A DNA stretch of 64,000 bases from Pustulibacterium marinum (GTDB lineage Bacteria > Bacteroidota > Bacteroidia > Flavobacteriales > Flavobacteriaceae): assembly GCF_900116665.1 (NCBI RefSeq), contig NZ_FPBK01000010.1:62001-126000 (forward strand), in the 5' to 3' direction. The notes beneath the pieces are model-generated. The model searched no databases, was not told the DNA's origin, and worked only from the letters and a program-made list of their open reading frames with translations. The first letter of the stretch is position 1. The number at the start of each line of letters is the position of its first letter. Below are positions 8,294-16,699 of the stretch, one piece after another. Both the position numbers and the translations under genes were made by a program.

Positions 8294-9409
8294 ATGAAGT
8301 TTTTGATTGTAACCCATGTAGTTCATACTCAAAAGGAAGGGCAAATCTACGGATATGCTCCTTATATTAGGGAAATGAATATTTGGTTGAAGTATGTTGA
8401 TGAGGTAATTATTGTTGCTCCAATAGAGAACAGAGCTGTTTCTTCTATTGATATTTGTTACCAGCATACAAAAATTAAGTTCGTTGCGGTTCCTCAGTTT
8501 TCATTAGTAAATGCAACAGAAATTGTAAAAACAGCAGTGAAATTACCCTTGTTATTTTCAAAGGTCTTTTCAGCAATGAAGAGGGCAGACCATATTCATT
8601 TACGCTGTCCAGGTAACATGGGACTTATAGGGTGTGTGTTACAAATTGCTTTTCCAAAAAAGTCAAAAACGGCTAAATATGCAGGAAATTGGGATCCTAA
8701 AAGTAAGCAGCCTTGGACTTATCGTTTACAACAAAAATTTCTTAGAAATACGAGTTTTACCAAAAATATGCAAGTGTTGGTATATGGTGATTGGGAAAAT
8801 GAGACAAAAAATATTAAATCTTTTTTTACAGCTACCTATGCGGAACGTGATAAGGAAACTGTGTTGCCTCGTACTTATGCAGGGAAATTAAAGTTTCTAT
8901 TCGTAGGAATGCTGGCGGCGGGTAAAAGACCTGAATATGCCATTGATTATGTTGTTGGTTTAAGAAAAAAAGGTGTGAATGCTTCTCTTGATATTTTTGG
9001 TGATGGATTGTTAAGACATGATTTAGAGAAATTAATTCAAGAGCATCAAGTAGAACATTATATAAGCTTAAGAGGTAATCAGCCAAAAGACATTGTTCAG
9101 AAAGCCTATAAAGAAAGTCATTTTATGATATTACCTTCTAAGAGTGAAGGTTGGCCAAAAGTTGTGGCCGAGGCTATGTTTTGGGGGTGTATTCCTATTT
9201 CTACAGATGTTTCTTGTGTTTCATTTATGTTAGATAAAGGAAAAAGAGGAATTGTTTTATCTTTAAATTTAGAAGAAGATATCAAACAGTTTTCGAATTT
9301 GTGTGTTGATGAAATTCAGCTTCAGGAAATGGCAAAATCTGCAGAAATCTGGTCTAGATCCTATACTACAGATTATTTTGATAGCGAAATTCAAAAATTA
9401 CTTCATTAA
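8294..9409 (+). CDS. Glycosyltransferase family 4 protein
   Basis: A 371-aa GT-B protein. LKFLFVGMLAAGKRPEYAID begins the C-terminal donor domain, followed by LDIFGDGLLRHDLEKLI and the signature MILPSKSEGWPKVVAEAMFW, where the E-x7-E pair contacts the nucleotide sugar. The N-terminal domain is less conserved and contains HIHLRCPGNMGLIG, a typical acceptor-side segment. The TAA stop overlaps the ATG of the next gene (TAATG at 9407-9411). It probably adds one residue of the repeat unit. Donor and linkage are unknown. Confidence 0.88.
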   Translation: MKFLIVTHVVHTQKEGQIYGYAPYIREMNIWLKYVDEVIIVAPIENRAVSSIDICYQHTKIKFVAVPQFSLVNATEIVKTAVKLPLLFSKVFSAMKRADHIHLRCPGNMGLIGCVLQIAFPKKSKTAKYAGNWDPKSKQPWTYRLQQKFLRNTSFTKNMQVLVYGDWENETKNIKSFFTATYAERDKETVLPRTYAGKLKFLFVGMLAAGKRPEYAIDYVVGLRKKGVNASLDIFGDGLLRHDLEKLIQEHQVEHYISLRGNQPKDIVQKAYKESHFMILPSKSEGWPKVVAEAMFWGCIPISTDVSCVSFMLDKGKRGIVLSLNLEEDIKQFSNLCVDEIQLQEMAKSAEIWSRSYTTDYFDSEIQKLLH

Positions 9410-10485
9410 TGAGAGTAGTCCAATTAATAGATTCTTTGGAGCCTGGTGGAGCAGAACGTATGGCGGTAAATATAGCTAACGGTTTGGCTAATGAATTAGA
9501 GTTTTCTGCATTGGTAGCTACTCGGCTAGAAGGGGATTTAAAACCTTCTATTAAAGACGATGTCGTTTATGAATTTTTAGAGCGAAAAAAGACAGTGGAT
9601 ATAAACGCTATTTTTCGATTTAAAAAGTTTTTAAAAAGCAATCAGATTTCTATTATTCATGCACATAGCAGTTCTTATTTTTTTGCGTGTCTAACTAGAA
9701 TGTTTTTTCCATCGGTAAAAATAATTTGGCATGATCACTACGGAAACAGTGAATTTCTAGAAAAAAGACCTTTTAAAATCTTAAAGTTTTGTGCACGTAG
9801 TTTTGATGCTGTACTGTCGGTAAATGATCAATTAAAGAAATGGGCAGTTGATAAGCTTAAAGTAAAGAATTGTTATTTCATTCCTAATTTTGCTGAATTA
9901 GGAAATACTGAAAAAAGAGAAACTTTTTTAAAAGGTGAAGAAGGGAAACGTATCGTTTGTTTGGCCAATTTAAGACCTCAAAAAGATCATATTACTTTAC
10001 TCAAAGGAGCCAATTTAGTATTTCAAGAACACCCAGATTGGACATTACATTTAGTGGGGAAAGATTTCAATGATGAGTATTCAAAATCTATAAAAGAGCT
10101 TGTGAAGTCATTGAAATTAGTTGATAATGTATTCTTTTACGACAGTCGTCAAGATATCCCCTTTATTCTTTTTCAAGCTACCATCGGAGTTTTGTCATCA
10201 AAATCCGAAGGTTTACCGGTAGCTTTATTAGAATACGGATTAAGTAAATTACCTGTTGTAGTCACTAATGTTGGTCAGTGTTCGGATGTAATTGAAAATG
10301 GAGAAAATGGTATTGTTATAGATTCAACTAATTTTAGTTCTTTACATGATGCGCTAGTCGAATTACTGTTAGATTCTACAAAACGAAAAAAAATAGGCTT
10401 AAATTTGAATAGTAGCGTGAATAATCATTTTAGTAGAAAATCATATTTATGTAAACTCATTGAAATTTATGAGGGTTCAGCTTAG
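9409..10485 (+). CDS. Glycosyltransferase family 4 protein
   Basis: A 358-aa GT4 enzyme with the classical N-terminus VVQLIDSLEPGGAERMAVNI, an acceptor-side IIHAHSSSYFFACL segment and a donor-site LSSKSEGLPVALLEYGLSKLPVV. IVCLANLRPQKDHITLLKGA marks the beginning of the C-terminal Rossmann domain. The start shares bases with the previous stop, and the 3' end overlaps the O-antigen ligase gene by 26 nt. GGAER-type enzymes often transfer GlcNAc, galactose or mannose in capsule and O-antigen loci. Specificity cannot be read from the sequence. Confidence 0.9.
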   Translation: MRVVQLIDSLEPGGAERMAVNIANGLANELEFSALVATRLEGDLKPSIKDDVVYEFLERKKTVDINAIFRFKKFLKSNQISIIHAHSSSYFFACLTRMFFPSVKIIWHDHYGNSEFLEKRPFKILKFCARSFDAVLSVNDQLKKWAVDKLKVKNCYFIPNFAELGNTEKRETFLKGEEGKRIVCLANLRPQKDHITLLKGANLVFQEHPDWTLHLVGKDFNDEYSKSIKELVKSLKLVDNVFFYDSRQDIPFILFQATIGVLSSKSEGLPVALLEYGLSKLPVVVTNVGQCSDVIENGENGIVIDSTNFSSLHDALVELLLDSTKRKKIGLNLNSSVNNHFSRKSYLCKLIEIYEGSA

Positions 10486-11854
10486 AAAAAAAACACAAAA
10501 TTATCAGTATAAAAAAGAAGGAAGTCTAATACTCTTACATATTATTTTAGGAGTTTTGATTGTATTATTAAGAAAGCCAGCTGCTCTTACTTATGTAATA
10601 TTATATAGTGGTTTTGCTTTTTATTATCTTCTTAAAACTAAGAATAAGAAAAATGAAGTACTACTTATATGTAGTTATCTAACAGGGATGGATGTTTTTG
10701 CTAGAATGACTCATGGATTGTTTTTTTCAGAACAGATTAAATATCTTATTTTGATTTTTATGATATTGGGAATGTTTTACAAAGGTTTTAAAATAAAAGG
10801 AGTTTATTATATTCTGTACCTTCTACTACTCATCCCCGGAATATATATATCTGCTACAAATACTCTAAGTTATGATGCTGTTTTTAGAAAAATTATAGCA
10901 TTTAATTTAAGTGGGCCTTTTTGTTTAGGATTTTGTGCTTTGTATTGTATAGATAGGGAGATAACATTTTTTCAACTTAAAAGGATTTTATTTTGGATGT
11001 TATTGCCAATGATATCAATGGCTGTGTTTGTAACCTTTTTTAAGGTAGATATGTCTCAGTCATTTGTTAATACGGCATCTAATTTTGCAGCTTCGGGTGG
11101 ATATGGACCTAATCAAGTAAGCGTTGCATTGGGCGTAGGAATGTTTATTTTACTTGTACGTTTTTTATTAGATTCACCAACACTTAAATTAAAAGTGATT
11201 AATGGAATATTATTAGCATATTTTATTTATCGGGGGTTGATTACTTTTTCGAGAGGTGGAGTTTTAACATCACTTTTTGCTGCTGTTCCATTCGTAGGAC
11301 TTTTAATATTATATGGAGGTAATAGGATAAAAGGAAAAATGATTAAATATATCCTTGTAATGTCCGGTGTGTTTTCATTGGTATGGGGAGCTGCAAATAT
11401 GACATCAAACGGTCTTTTGGGACATAGGTACAATAATGAGGATGCAATTGGAAGAAAAAAGGCGGATGCCTTAGGAGGGAGAGAGGAATTAATGGGGTAT
11501 GAATTAGAAGCCTTCTTTGAAAATCCTTTTTTAGGAATTGGAGTTGGTAATAACAAATTTTTTAGAGTTGAAGAATCAGGTATTGAAGCTGCATCTCATA
11601 ATGAGATTACTCGATTGCTGGCAGAGCATGGATTACTTGGTATTTTAGCTTTTTTAATATTACTATTAGTTCCATTAGTACGGTTTCTTAACTACCATAA
11701 AAATGTATTCGCAATGTCTTTTTTCATATTTTGGTTATTAACTATTAACCATAATGCTACCCGGATAGCTATGCCCGCTTTTCTATACGGATTGTCTGTT
11801 TTAACTCTCTATAATGAAAAACCTTCTGTACATAGGAAACAAGTTGTCGCATAG
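10460..11854 (+). CDS. O-antigen ligase/polymerase family membrane protein (Wzy/WaaL-like)
   Basis: A 464-aa polytopic protein with about ten to twelve hydrophobic helices after a basic N-terminus. The Wzy_C features are present: FSRGGVLTSLFAAVPF, then a large periplasmic loop with GREELMGYELEAFFENPFLG and IGVGNNKF, then SHNEITRLLAEHGLLGILAF. This pattern (Arg/Gly-rich loop start, N-P-x-x-G-x-G-x-G, then H-N) defines the O-antigen ligase/polymerase superfamily, which joins undecaprenyl-linked repeats to each other or to lipid A-core or protein. Whether this copy is polymerase or ligase is open. It overlaps the preceding gene by 26 nt and the next by 41 nt, and an alternative ATG lies 9 nt inside. 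Confidence 0.87.
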   Translation: MKFMRVQLRKKTQNYQYKKEGSLILLHIILGVLIVLLRKPAALTYVILYSGFAFYYLLKTKNKKNEVLLICSYLTGMDVFARMTHGLFFSEQIKYLILIFMILGMFYKGFKIKGVYYILYLLLLIPGIYISATNTLSYDAVFRKIIAFNLSGPFCLGFCALYCIDREITFFQLKRILFWMLLPMISMAVFVTFFKVDMSQSFVNTASNFAASGGYGPNQVSVALGVGMFILLVRFLLDSPTLKLKVINGILLAYFIYRGLITFSRGGVLTSLFAAVPFVGLLILYGGNRIKGKMIKYILVMSGVFSLVWGAANMTSNGLLGHRYNNEDAIGRKKADALGGREELMGYELEAFFENPFLGIGVGNNKFFRVEESGIEAASHNEITRLLAEHGLLGILAFLILLLVPLVRFLNYHKNVFAMSFFIFWLLTINHNATRIAMPAFLYGLSVLTLYNEKPSVHRKQVVA

Positions 11855-12842
11855 TGGAGTTACAGTAACTACGATTGAAACTTTGGGGAATAAATTTCAG
11901 GAGGAAGGCTTCTCCGTTATTTATGCATCTTCAGTGAAGAATAAGACCTTGAGAATGCTTCATATGGTTTGGGTTTTTCTTATAAATCAATATAAAACGG
12001 ATGCTATTTTAATAGATACCTATAGTACGTCTAATTTCTATTACGCAGTGGTAATAGGTCAATTGGCTAAATTGTTTCGTAAACCCTATATTCCAATACT
12101 TCATGGGGGGAATTTAGAAAGTAGATTGAAGAATAATTCCAAATTGGCATATCCATTATTTTCAAAATCATTAGCCAATGTAGCTCCTTCATTATTTTTA
12201 AAATCGATATTTGAGAATTATGGTTATAAGAACACGGTATTCATACCAAACCCTATTGATGTTAAAGAATATTCATTTTTAAAAAGAGAAAAAACTAGCT
12301 TAAAGTTACTTTGGGTACGTTCTTTTGCAAGTTTGTACAATCCCTTACTTGCAGTTAAAGCTGTAGAGGAATTAATGAAGAGAGGTTATAATGTAGAATT
12401 ATGTATGGTTGGCCCCCAGAAAGATCAAAGTTGGGATGATTGTCATGCTTATACACAGAAATATTCTTTACCAGTAAAGTTTACAGGGAAACTAACAAAG
12501 AGCGAATGGCTTTCACTCTCAAAACAGTACGATGTTTTTATAAATACGACCACGATAGACAATACTCCATTAAGTGTTTTGGAAGCTATGGCACTTGGAT
12601 TACCAGTGATTTCTACAAATGTTGGTGGAATTCCGTTTCTAATCAGGCATAAGAAAAATGGGATGTTAATTTCTTCAAATGATTTAGAGGGTTTAGTAAA
12701 TACACTAATTGAATTACATGAAAATCCTGACCTTGTAGCTTCACTTAGTAATGCAGGAAGAGCATATGTGTCTTCACTAGACTGGAGTTTAGCCAAAAAA
12801 AAATGGTTAGCTTTGCTGCAAATATCAAATGGGAATAGCTAA
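11814..12842 (+). CDS. Glycosyltransferase family 4 protein
   Basis: A 342-aa GT-B enzyme. The N-terminus (NLLYIGNKLSHSGVTVTTIE) and YIPILHGGNLESRL are the acceptor-side elements. LKLLWVRSFASLYNPLLAVK starts the donor domain, and NTTTIDNTPLSVLEAMALGL ending in PVISTNVGG is the nucleotide-sugar signature. The chosen ATG overlaps the previous gene by 41 nt. A shorter start is unlikely because LLYIGN forms the first beta strand. Its own 3' end overlaps the CapK-like gene by 14 nt. Such dense overlaps argue for a single transcript from the acetylation genes to the priming transferase. Confidence 0.9.
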   Translation: MKNLLYIGNKLSHSGVTVTTIETLGNKFQEEGFSVIYASSVKNKTLRMLHMVWVFLINQYKTDAILIDTYSTSNFYYAVVIGQLAKLFRKPYIPILHGGNLESRLKNNSKLAYPLFSKSLANVAPSLFLKSIFENYGYKNTVFIPNPIDVKEYSFLKREKTSLKLLWVRSFASLYNPLLAVKAVEELMKRGYNVELCMVGPQKDQSWDDCHAYTQKYSLPVKFTGKLTKSEWLSLSKQYDVFINTTTIDNTPLSVLEAMALGLPVISTNVGGIPFLIRHKKNGMLISSNDLEGLVNTLIELHENPDLVASLSNAGRAYVSSLDWSLAKKKWLALLQISNGNS

Positions 12843-14112
12843 ATTTATATATGAACTTGGCGAACGTTTAAGAAATCCGTCCTTGCGTTCTCATTATGCT
12901 TTTTTGAAAAAGAGCGAGCATTGGTCTGTTAGTGATCTGGAAGCTTATCAATTGAGTAAATTAAAAGAGCTAATAAGTCATTGTATTGATACTGTTCCGT
13001 ATTATCAAAACATTTTTATCCAAAGCGGTATTTCAGAAAGTTCCATTGAAACTTTAGACGATTTAAAGAAAATTCCGGTCCTGTCTAAGAATCAGCTTCT
13101 TGAGAATGTTTCTCAAATTCATAGTACCAAATCTTATCCAAAAGAATTTTTAGCATCTACATCTGGAACCACAGGTGATTCCTTAAAATTCCAACGGGAA
13201 GAATCAGCAGATTCATTCAATAGAGCAAGTATTATGCGTGGGTACAGCTGGTATGGAGTTAAACCTTGGGATAGAAATGGCTATTTTTGGGGTTTTAATT
13301 TTGATTGGAAAGCAAGGTTGAAAACAAAGTTGCTTGATGCCCTTCAAAATCGTTTCAGACTATTTAGCTATTCACCAGAAAATCTGAAAGATTTCAGTAA
13401 AAAACTTCGTAGCGCTACCTATGTACACGGATATTCTTCCATGATTTATCAAACTGCCAAATTAATAGAAGAGCGCAGCCTTGAACCTCCTAAAAACCTG
13501 AAAATGGTTAAGGGTACTTCAGAAAAAATATATGATAGTTACAGAGATGTGGTAAAGCGAGTTTTTGGTGTTCCTATTATTTCTGAATATGGTGCAACAG
13601 AATCTGGTATTATTGCATTTGAGTGTCCGCATGGGAATATGCATGTAAATATGGAAGGGGTGATTGTAGAATGTGTTGATCATAGAATTTTGGTGACCAA
13701 TTTACAGTTGTTCAAGTTCCCTATCATAAGATATGAACTGGGCGATTATATAGAGCTTGCAACCAAAAATGAAACTTGCTCTTGCGGCATGAAACATCAG
13801 ATTTTAAAAGAAGTTACCGGCAGGATTGGAGAGACAATTAGAGGGTTTAAAAGTGAATACCCAAGCTTGTATTTTTACTATATTTTTAAGAATTTGGCTT
13901 CAAAACATGACGTTAAACTTACGTATTATGTAGAACAACGAGAAGTAGGTAAGTTGGACTTTTTTATTGAGGAGAAATTAGCATCTTCGCACCAAAATTT
14001 ATTAAAAAAGGAGATTTCTAAATATTTTCTAAAGGATATTGACTATACCATAAATCGAGGGAAAAAGTCTTCAAAGAATGGAAAAAGTAAAAGTTTTAAA
14101 TCATACCTTTAA
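12829..14112 (+). CDS. CapK/PaaK-like adenylate-forming enzyme
   Basis: A 427-aa protein of the phenylacetate-CoA ligase-like branch of the AMP-binding superfamily. It carries the phosphate-binding loop STSGTTG (residues 110-116) and EYGATESG (253-260), which contacts the adenine. The Cys-containing stretch near 322-326 (CSCGM) resembles the small metal-binding loop of this branch. CapK homologues are embedded in capsule and exopolysaccharide clusters of many bacteria and are thought to activate or transfer a carboxylate such as an amino or acyl acid, but the substrate is unproven. It overlaps the preceding gene by 14 nt and lies just before the priming transferase. Confidence 0.85.
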   Translation: MGIAKFIYELGERLRNPSLRSHYAFLKKSEHWSVSDLEAYQLSKLKELISHCIDTVPYYQNIFIQSGISESSIETLDDLKKIPVLSKNQLLENVSQIHSTKSYPKEFLASTSGTTGDSLKFQREESADSFNRASIMRGYSWYGVKPWDRNGYFWGFNFDWKARLKTKLLDALQNRFRLFSYSPENLKDFSKKLRSATYVHGYSSMIYQTAKLIEERSLEPPKNLKMVKGTSEKIYDSYRDVVKRVFGVPIISEYGATESGIIAFECPHGNMHVNMEGVIVECVDHRILVTNLQLFKFPIIRYELGDYIELATKNETCSCGMKHQILKEVTGRIGETIRGFKSEYPSLYFYYIFKNLASKHDVKLTYYVEQREVGKLDFFIEEKLASSHQNLLKKEISKYFLKDIDYTINRGKKSSKNGKSKSFKSYL

Positions 14113-14116
14113 TAAT

Positions 14117-15502
14117 ATGTCGCCAAATCGTAATATACATTTTGAACTCTCTGAGCGAATTATTTTGTTAAGAGTATTCGATAATTTCTTTATCATTCTG
14201 GGACTTATTGTTATCGGAGAACTGTTTCAATTTGATTATTTCTTGCTAAGTGCGAATAACTGGTATTGGATTTTTGTTTTACTGTCGTATTTTAATGTTT
14301 TTGGTACCGTATTAGAATTATACAATCTGCAAAAGGCAAGTAGGCGAGAGCAAATATTTCAAAATGTAGTAGTGGTATGTTCTTTAACTACTTTAGTATT
14401 TTTACTGACACCTTTTTTTACACCGGTTTTGCCCGACAATCGTTTGCAAATAGTTTATTTTTACTTAGCAGTGACACTTTCAGTTGTGGGATGGCGCTTC
14501 TGTTATATCTATTTTATATCGTCTCCTAGATTCTATAAAAATATTGTACTCGTAGGAACTCCAGATGAAATTCAATTTATAGGCGAAGCAATTAAAAGAG
14601 AAGCACCTTCTTTTAGAATTAGTGGAGTTTTACTTCTTGATACTTCGATTGCCAAACTGAATGGTTATAAAGTAATAAATCCACAGCGTTTTTTTGAAAC
14701 TATTGGAGAGAGAAAAGTTTCCGAGATTATTATAGCATCAAATGAAAGGGAAGATTTTCCTGTTGGATTAACAGATAGACTTATTTTACTTCTTGAAAAA
14801 GGAATACCAATTCGAGAATACACCCAAGTTTACGAAGAGCTTACAAGTAGAGTGCCACTACAATATGTAGGAAAGGATTTTTATAAATATTTTCCATTCA
14901 GTAGAAGTAATCAGAATCAACTGTATCTATTTTTTAGTAGAGTAATTGATGTTCTTTTATCAATAATAGGTCTTTTGTTGTTTTTAATTTGGTTACCTAT
15001 AGTGTTGGTAGGTAATTTTTTAGGTAACAAAGGTCCATTGTTTTATGTGCAAGAAAGAGTAGGTAAGGGAGGAGAACTTTTCAAAATTTATAAATTGAGA
15101 AGTATGGTAGTCGATGCCGAGAAATCTGGAGCAGTTTGGGCGCAACAAAATGATCCTAGAATTACACCATTTGGCCAATTTCTTCGAAAATCCAGGTTAG
15201 ATGAAATGCCACAGTTCATAAACGTATTGAAAGGAGAAATGAGTATGATTGGTCCAAGACCTGAAAGGCCGGTTTTTGTAAAAAATCTTGCTAAGAGTAT
15301 CCCGTTTTATGAGGTAAGGCATATGATAAAACCTGGCGTTACTGGATGGGCGCAAGTGAGTACAGAGTATGGTGCATCAGAAGAAGATAGTTTAGAAAAA
15401 TTGCAATATGATTTATATTATATAAAGCATAGAAGTGCTTTTATGGATATCAATATTATATTCAAAACATTAAGTACCATTCTATTCTATAGAGGTCGTT
15501 GA
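14117..15502 (+). CDS. Exopolysaccharide biosynthesis polyprenyl-phosphate sugar phosphotransferase (WcaJ-like)
   Basis: This is the priming enzyme that transfers a sugar-1-phosphate from an NDP-sugar to undecaprenyl phosphate, starting lipid-linked repeat synthesis. The N-terminal half has four membrane helices, then a CoA-binding-like cytoplasmic domain (NIVLVGTPDEIQFIGEAI). A further membrane helix (VIDVLLSIIGLLLFLIWLP) leads into the catalytic block GPLFYVQERVGKGGELFKIY, KLRSMVVDAE, LRKSRLDEMPQFINVLKGEM and SMIGPRPERP. All catalytic hallmarks are intact. I place the start at ATG 14117, 4 nt after the previous stop. An in-frame ATG at 14078 would add 13 residues and overlap by 35 nt. Confidence 0.93.
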   Translation: MSPNRNIHFELSERIILLRVFDNFFIILGLIVIGELFQFDYFLLSANNWYWIFVLLSYFNVFGTVLELYNLQKASRREQIFQNVVVVCSLTTLVFLLTPFFTPVLPDNRLQIVYFYLAVTLSVVGWRFCYIYFISSPRFYKNIVLVGTPDEIQFIGEAIKREAPSFRISGVLLLDTSIAKLNGYKVINPQRFFETIGERKVSEIIIASNEREDFPVGLTDRLILLLEKGIPIREYTQVYEELTSRVPLQYVGKDFYKYFPFSRSNQNQLYLFFSRVIDVLLSIIGLLLFLIWLPIVLVGNFLGNKGPLFYVQERVGKGGELFKIYKLRSMVVDAEKSGAVWAQQNDPRITPFGQFLRKSRLDEMPQFINVLKGEMSMIGPRPERPVFVKNLAKSIPFYEVRHMIKPGVTGWAQVSTEYGASEEDSLEKLQYDLYYIKHRSAFMDINIIFKTLSTILFYRGR

Positions 15503-15562
15503 TTTTATTGATCGCTAAAGGCAATATCTTCTTTATATTACAGTTTATATATCAACTATTTT

Positions 15563-16660
15563 TTGAGATATTTGCCAAAACCTTATTTTCTTTTGAAACA
15601 ACCACTACCAATACTTCTTTTTATCCTTTTCTGTAGTTTTATAGGAGAAGCTCAAACTACAAAATATTCCAATGAATTTATGAATATTGGAGTAGATGCA
15701 CGCGCTTTTGGTATGGCAAATGCCGTGGTTGCAAATACCAACGATGTTAATTCCGGATATTGGAATCCTGCAGGCTTAATTCATTTAGAGGATAAACAAA
15801 TATCATTAATGCACGCATCGTATTTTGCAAACATTGCGCAGTATGATTATGCTGGTTTCGCCATGCCTTTAGATAATTATAGTGCTTTTGGAGTTTCCTT
15901 TATTCGTTTTGGTGTTGATGATATTATGAATACAACACAGTTAATTGATGCTCAAGGAAATATTGACTATGACAGAATTACTTATTTTTCAGCAGCCGAT
16001 TACGGAGTCATGTTTTCATACACCAGAACACCGCTTACAAATGATCATCTTTCATACGGCGGAAGTGCCAAGGTGATTAGACGTGTCATTGGGGATTTTG
16101 CGAGTTCGTGGGGTTTTGGATTTGATGTGGGTATTCAATATCAAAAAAATGATTGGTCTATTGGTGTTGTGGTGAAAGATATTACAACTACCTATAATAC
16201 ATGGCAAATAGATGAAGATGTTTTTGATGGTGTAAGCAATCAGATTCCTGAACAAGATATTCCTGAAACTACCGAAATTACATTGCCAAAAGCTCAACTA
16301 GGAGTGAGCAAATTATTCAAATTTCATTATGATTATTCTTTGTTGGCTGAGGTAGATTTGAACATGCGATTTGCCCAGACAAATGATATTGTTTCTACAG
16401 AAGCCGTGAGTTTTACGCCTGCTGTTGGTTTTGAATTTGCCTTTAGAAAAATGGTTTTTGCAAGAGCCGGAGTTGGAAATTTTCAGAATGAATTACAATT
16501 AGATAATTCAGAACAAGTAAGTTTTCAGCCAAACATAGGAGTTGGTTTTCGCTATAAGGGAATTCAGCTGGACTATGCCTTGACAGATATTGGAGATCAA
16601 AGTGCGGCAATTTATTCCAATGTTTTTTCGCTTAAATTAGACTGGAATTTGTTCAGATAA
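15563..16660 (+). CDS. PorV/PorQ-family outer-membrane beta-barrel protein (PorV2-like)
   Basis: A 365-aa protein with an N-terminal signal peptide (hydrophobic PILLFILFCSFIGEA). The following NIGVDARAFGMANAVVANTN and SGYWNPAGLIH are hallmarks of the PorV/PorQ (UPF0164/FadL-like) group. The remainder alternates like an outer-membrane barrel and ends in a beta strand with a terminal FR (LKLDWNLFR). PorV works with the type IX secretion system as a shuttle for CTD-bearing cargo. This copy, sitting beside lnt, is more like the accessory paralogue often called PorV2. The start is TTG at 15563, since no ATG precedes the signal peptide. Participation in secretion is inferred from homology only. Confidence 0.8.
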   Translation: MRYLPKPYFLLKQPLPILLFILFCSFIGEAQTTKYSNEFMNIGVDARAFGMANAVVANTNDVNSGYWNPAGLIHLEDKQISLMHASYFANIAQYDYAGFAMPLDNYSAFGVSFIRFGVDDIMNTTQLIDAQGNIDYDRITYFSAADYGVMFSYTRTPLTNDHLSYGGSAKVIRRVIGDFASSWGFGFDVGIQYQKNDWSIGVVVKDITTTYNTWQIDEDVFDGVSNQIPEQDIPETTEITLPKAQLGVSKLFKFHYDYSLLAEVDLNMRFAQTNDIVSTEAVSFTPAVGFEFAFRKMVFARAGVGNFQNELQLDNSEQVSFQPNIGVGFRYKGIQLDYALTDIGDQSAAIYSNVFSLKLDWNLFR

Positions 16661-16699
16661 AACAATAACTTGCCTTTTCTAAATCTAGAAAATTTCTTC

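Noticed and set aside
12449-12796. A 115-codon minus-strand open frame within the GT4 gene at 11814.
   Set aside because: Antisense to a supported gene and without any motif.
1-15502. Recent horizontal transfer of the polysaccharide operon as a mobile element.
   Set aside because: Gene content is of the type often exchanged, but no integrase, transposase, terminal repeat or tRNA edge is visible in the window.
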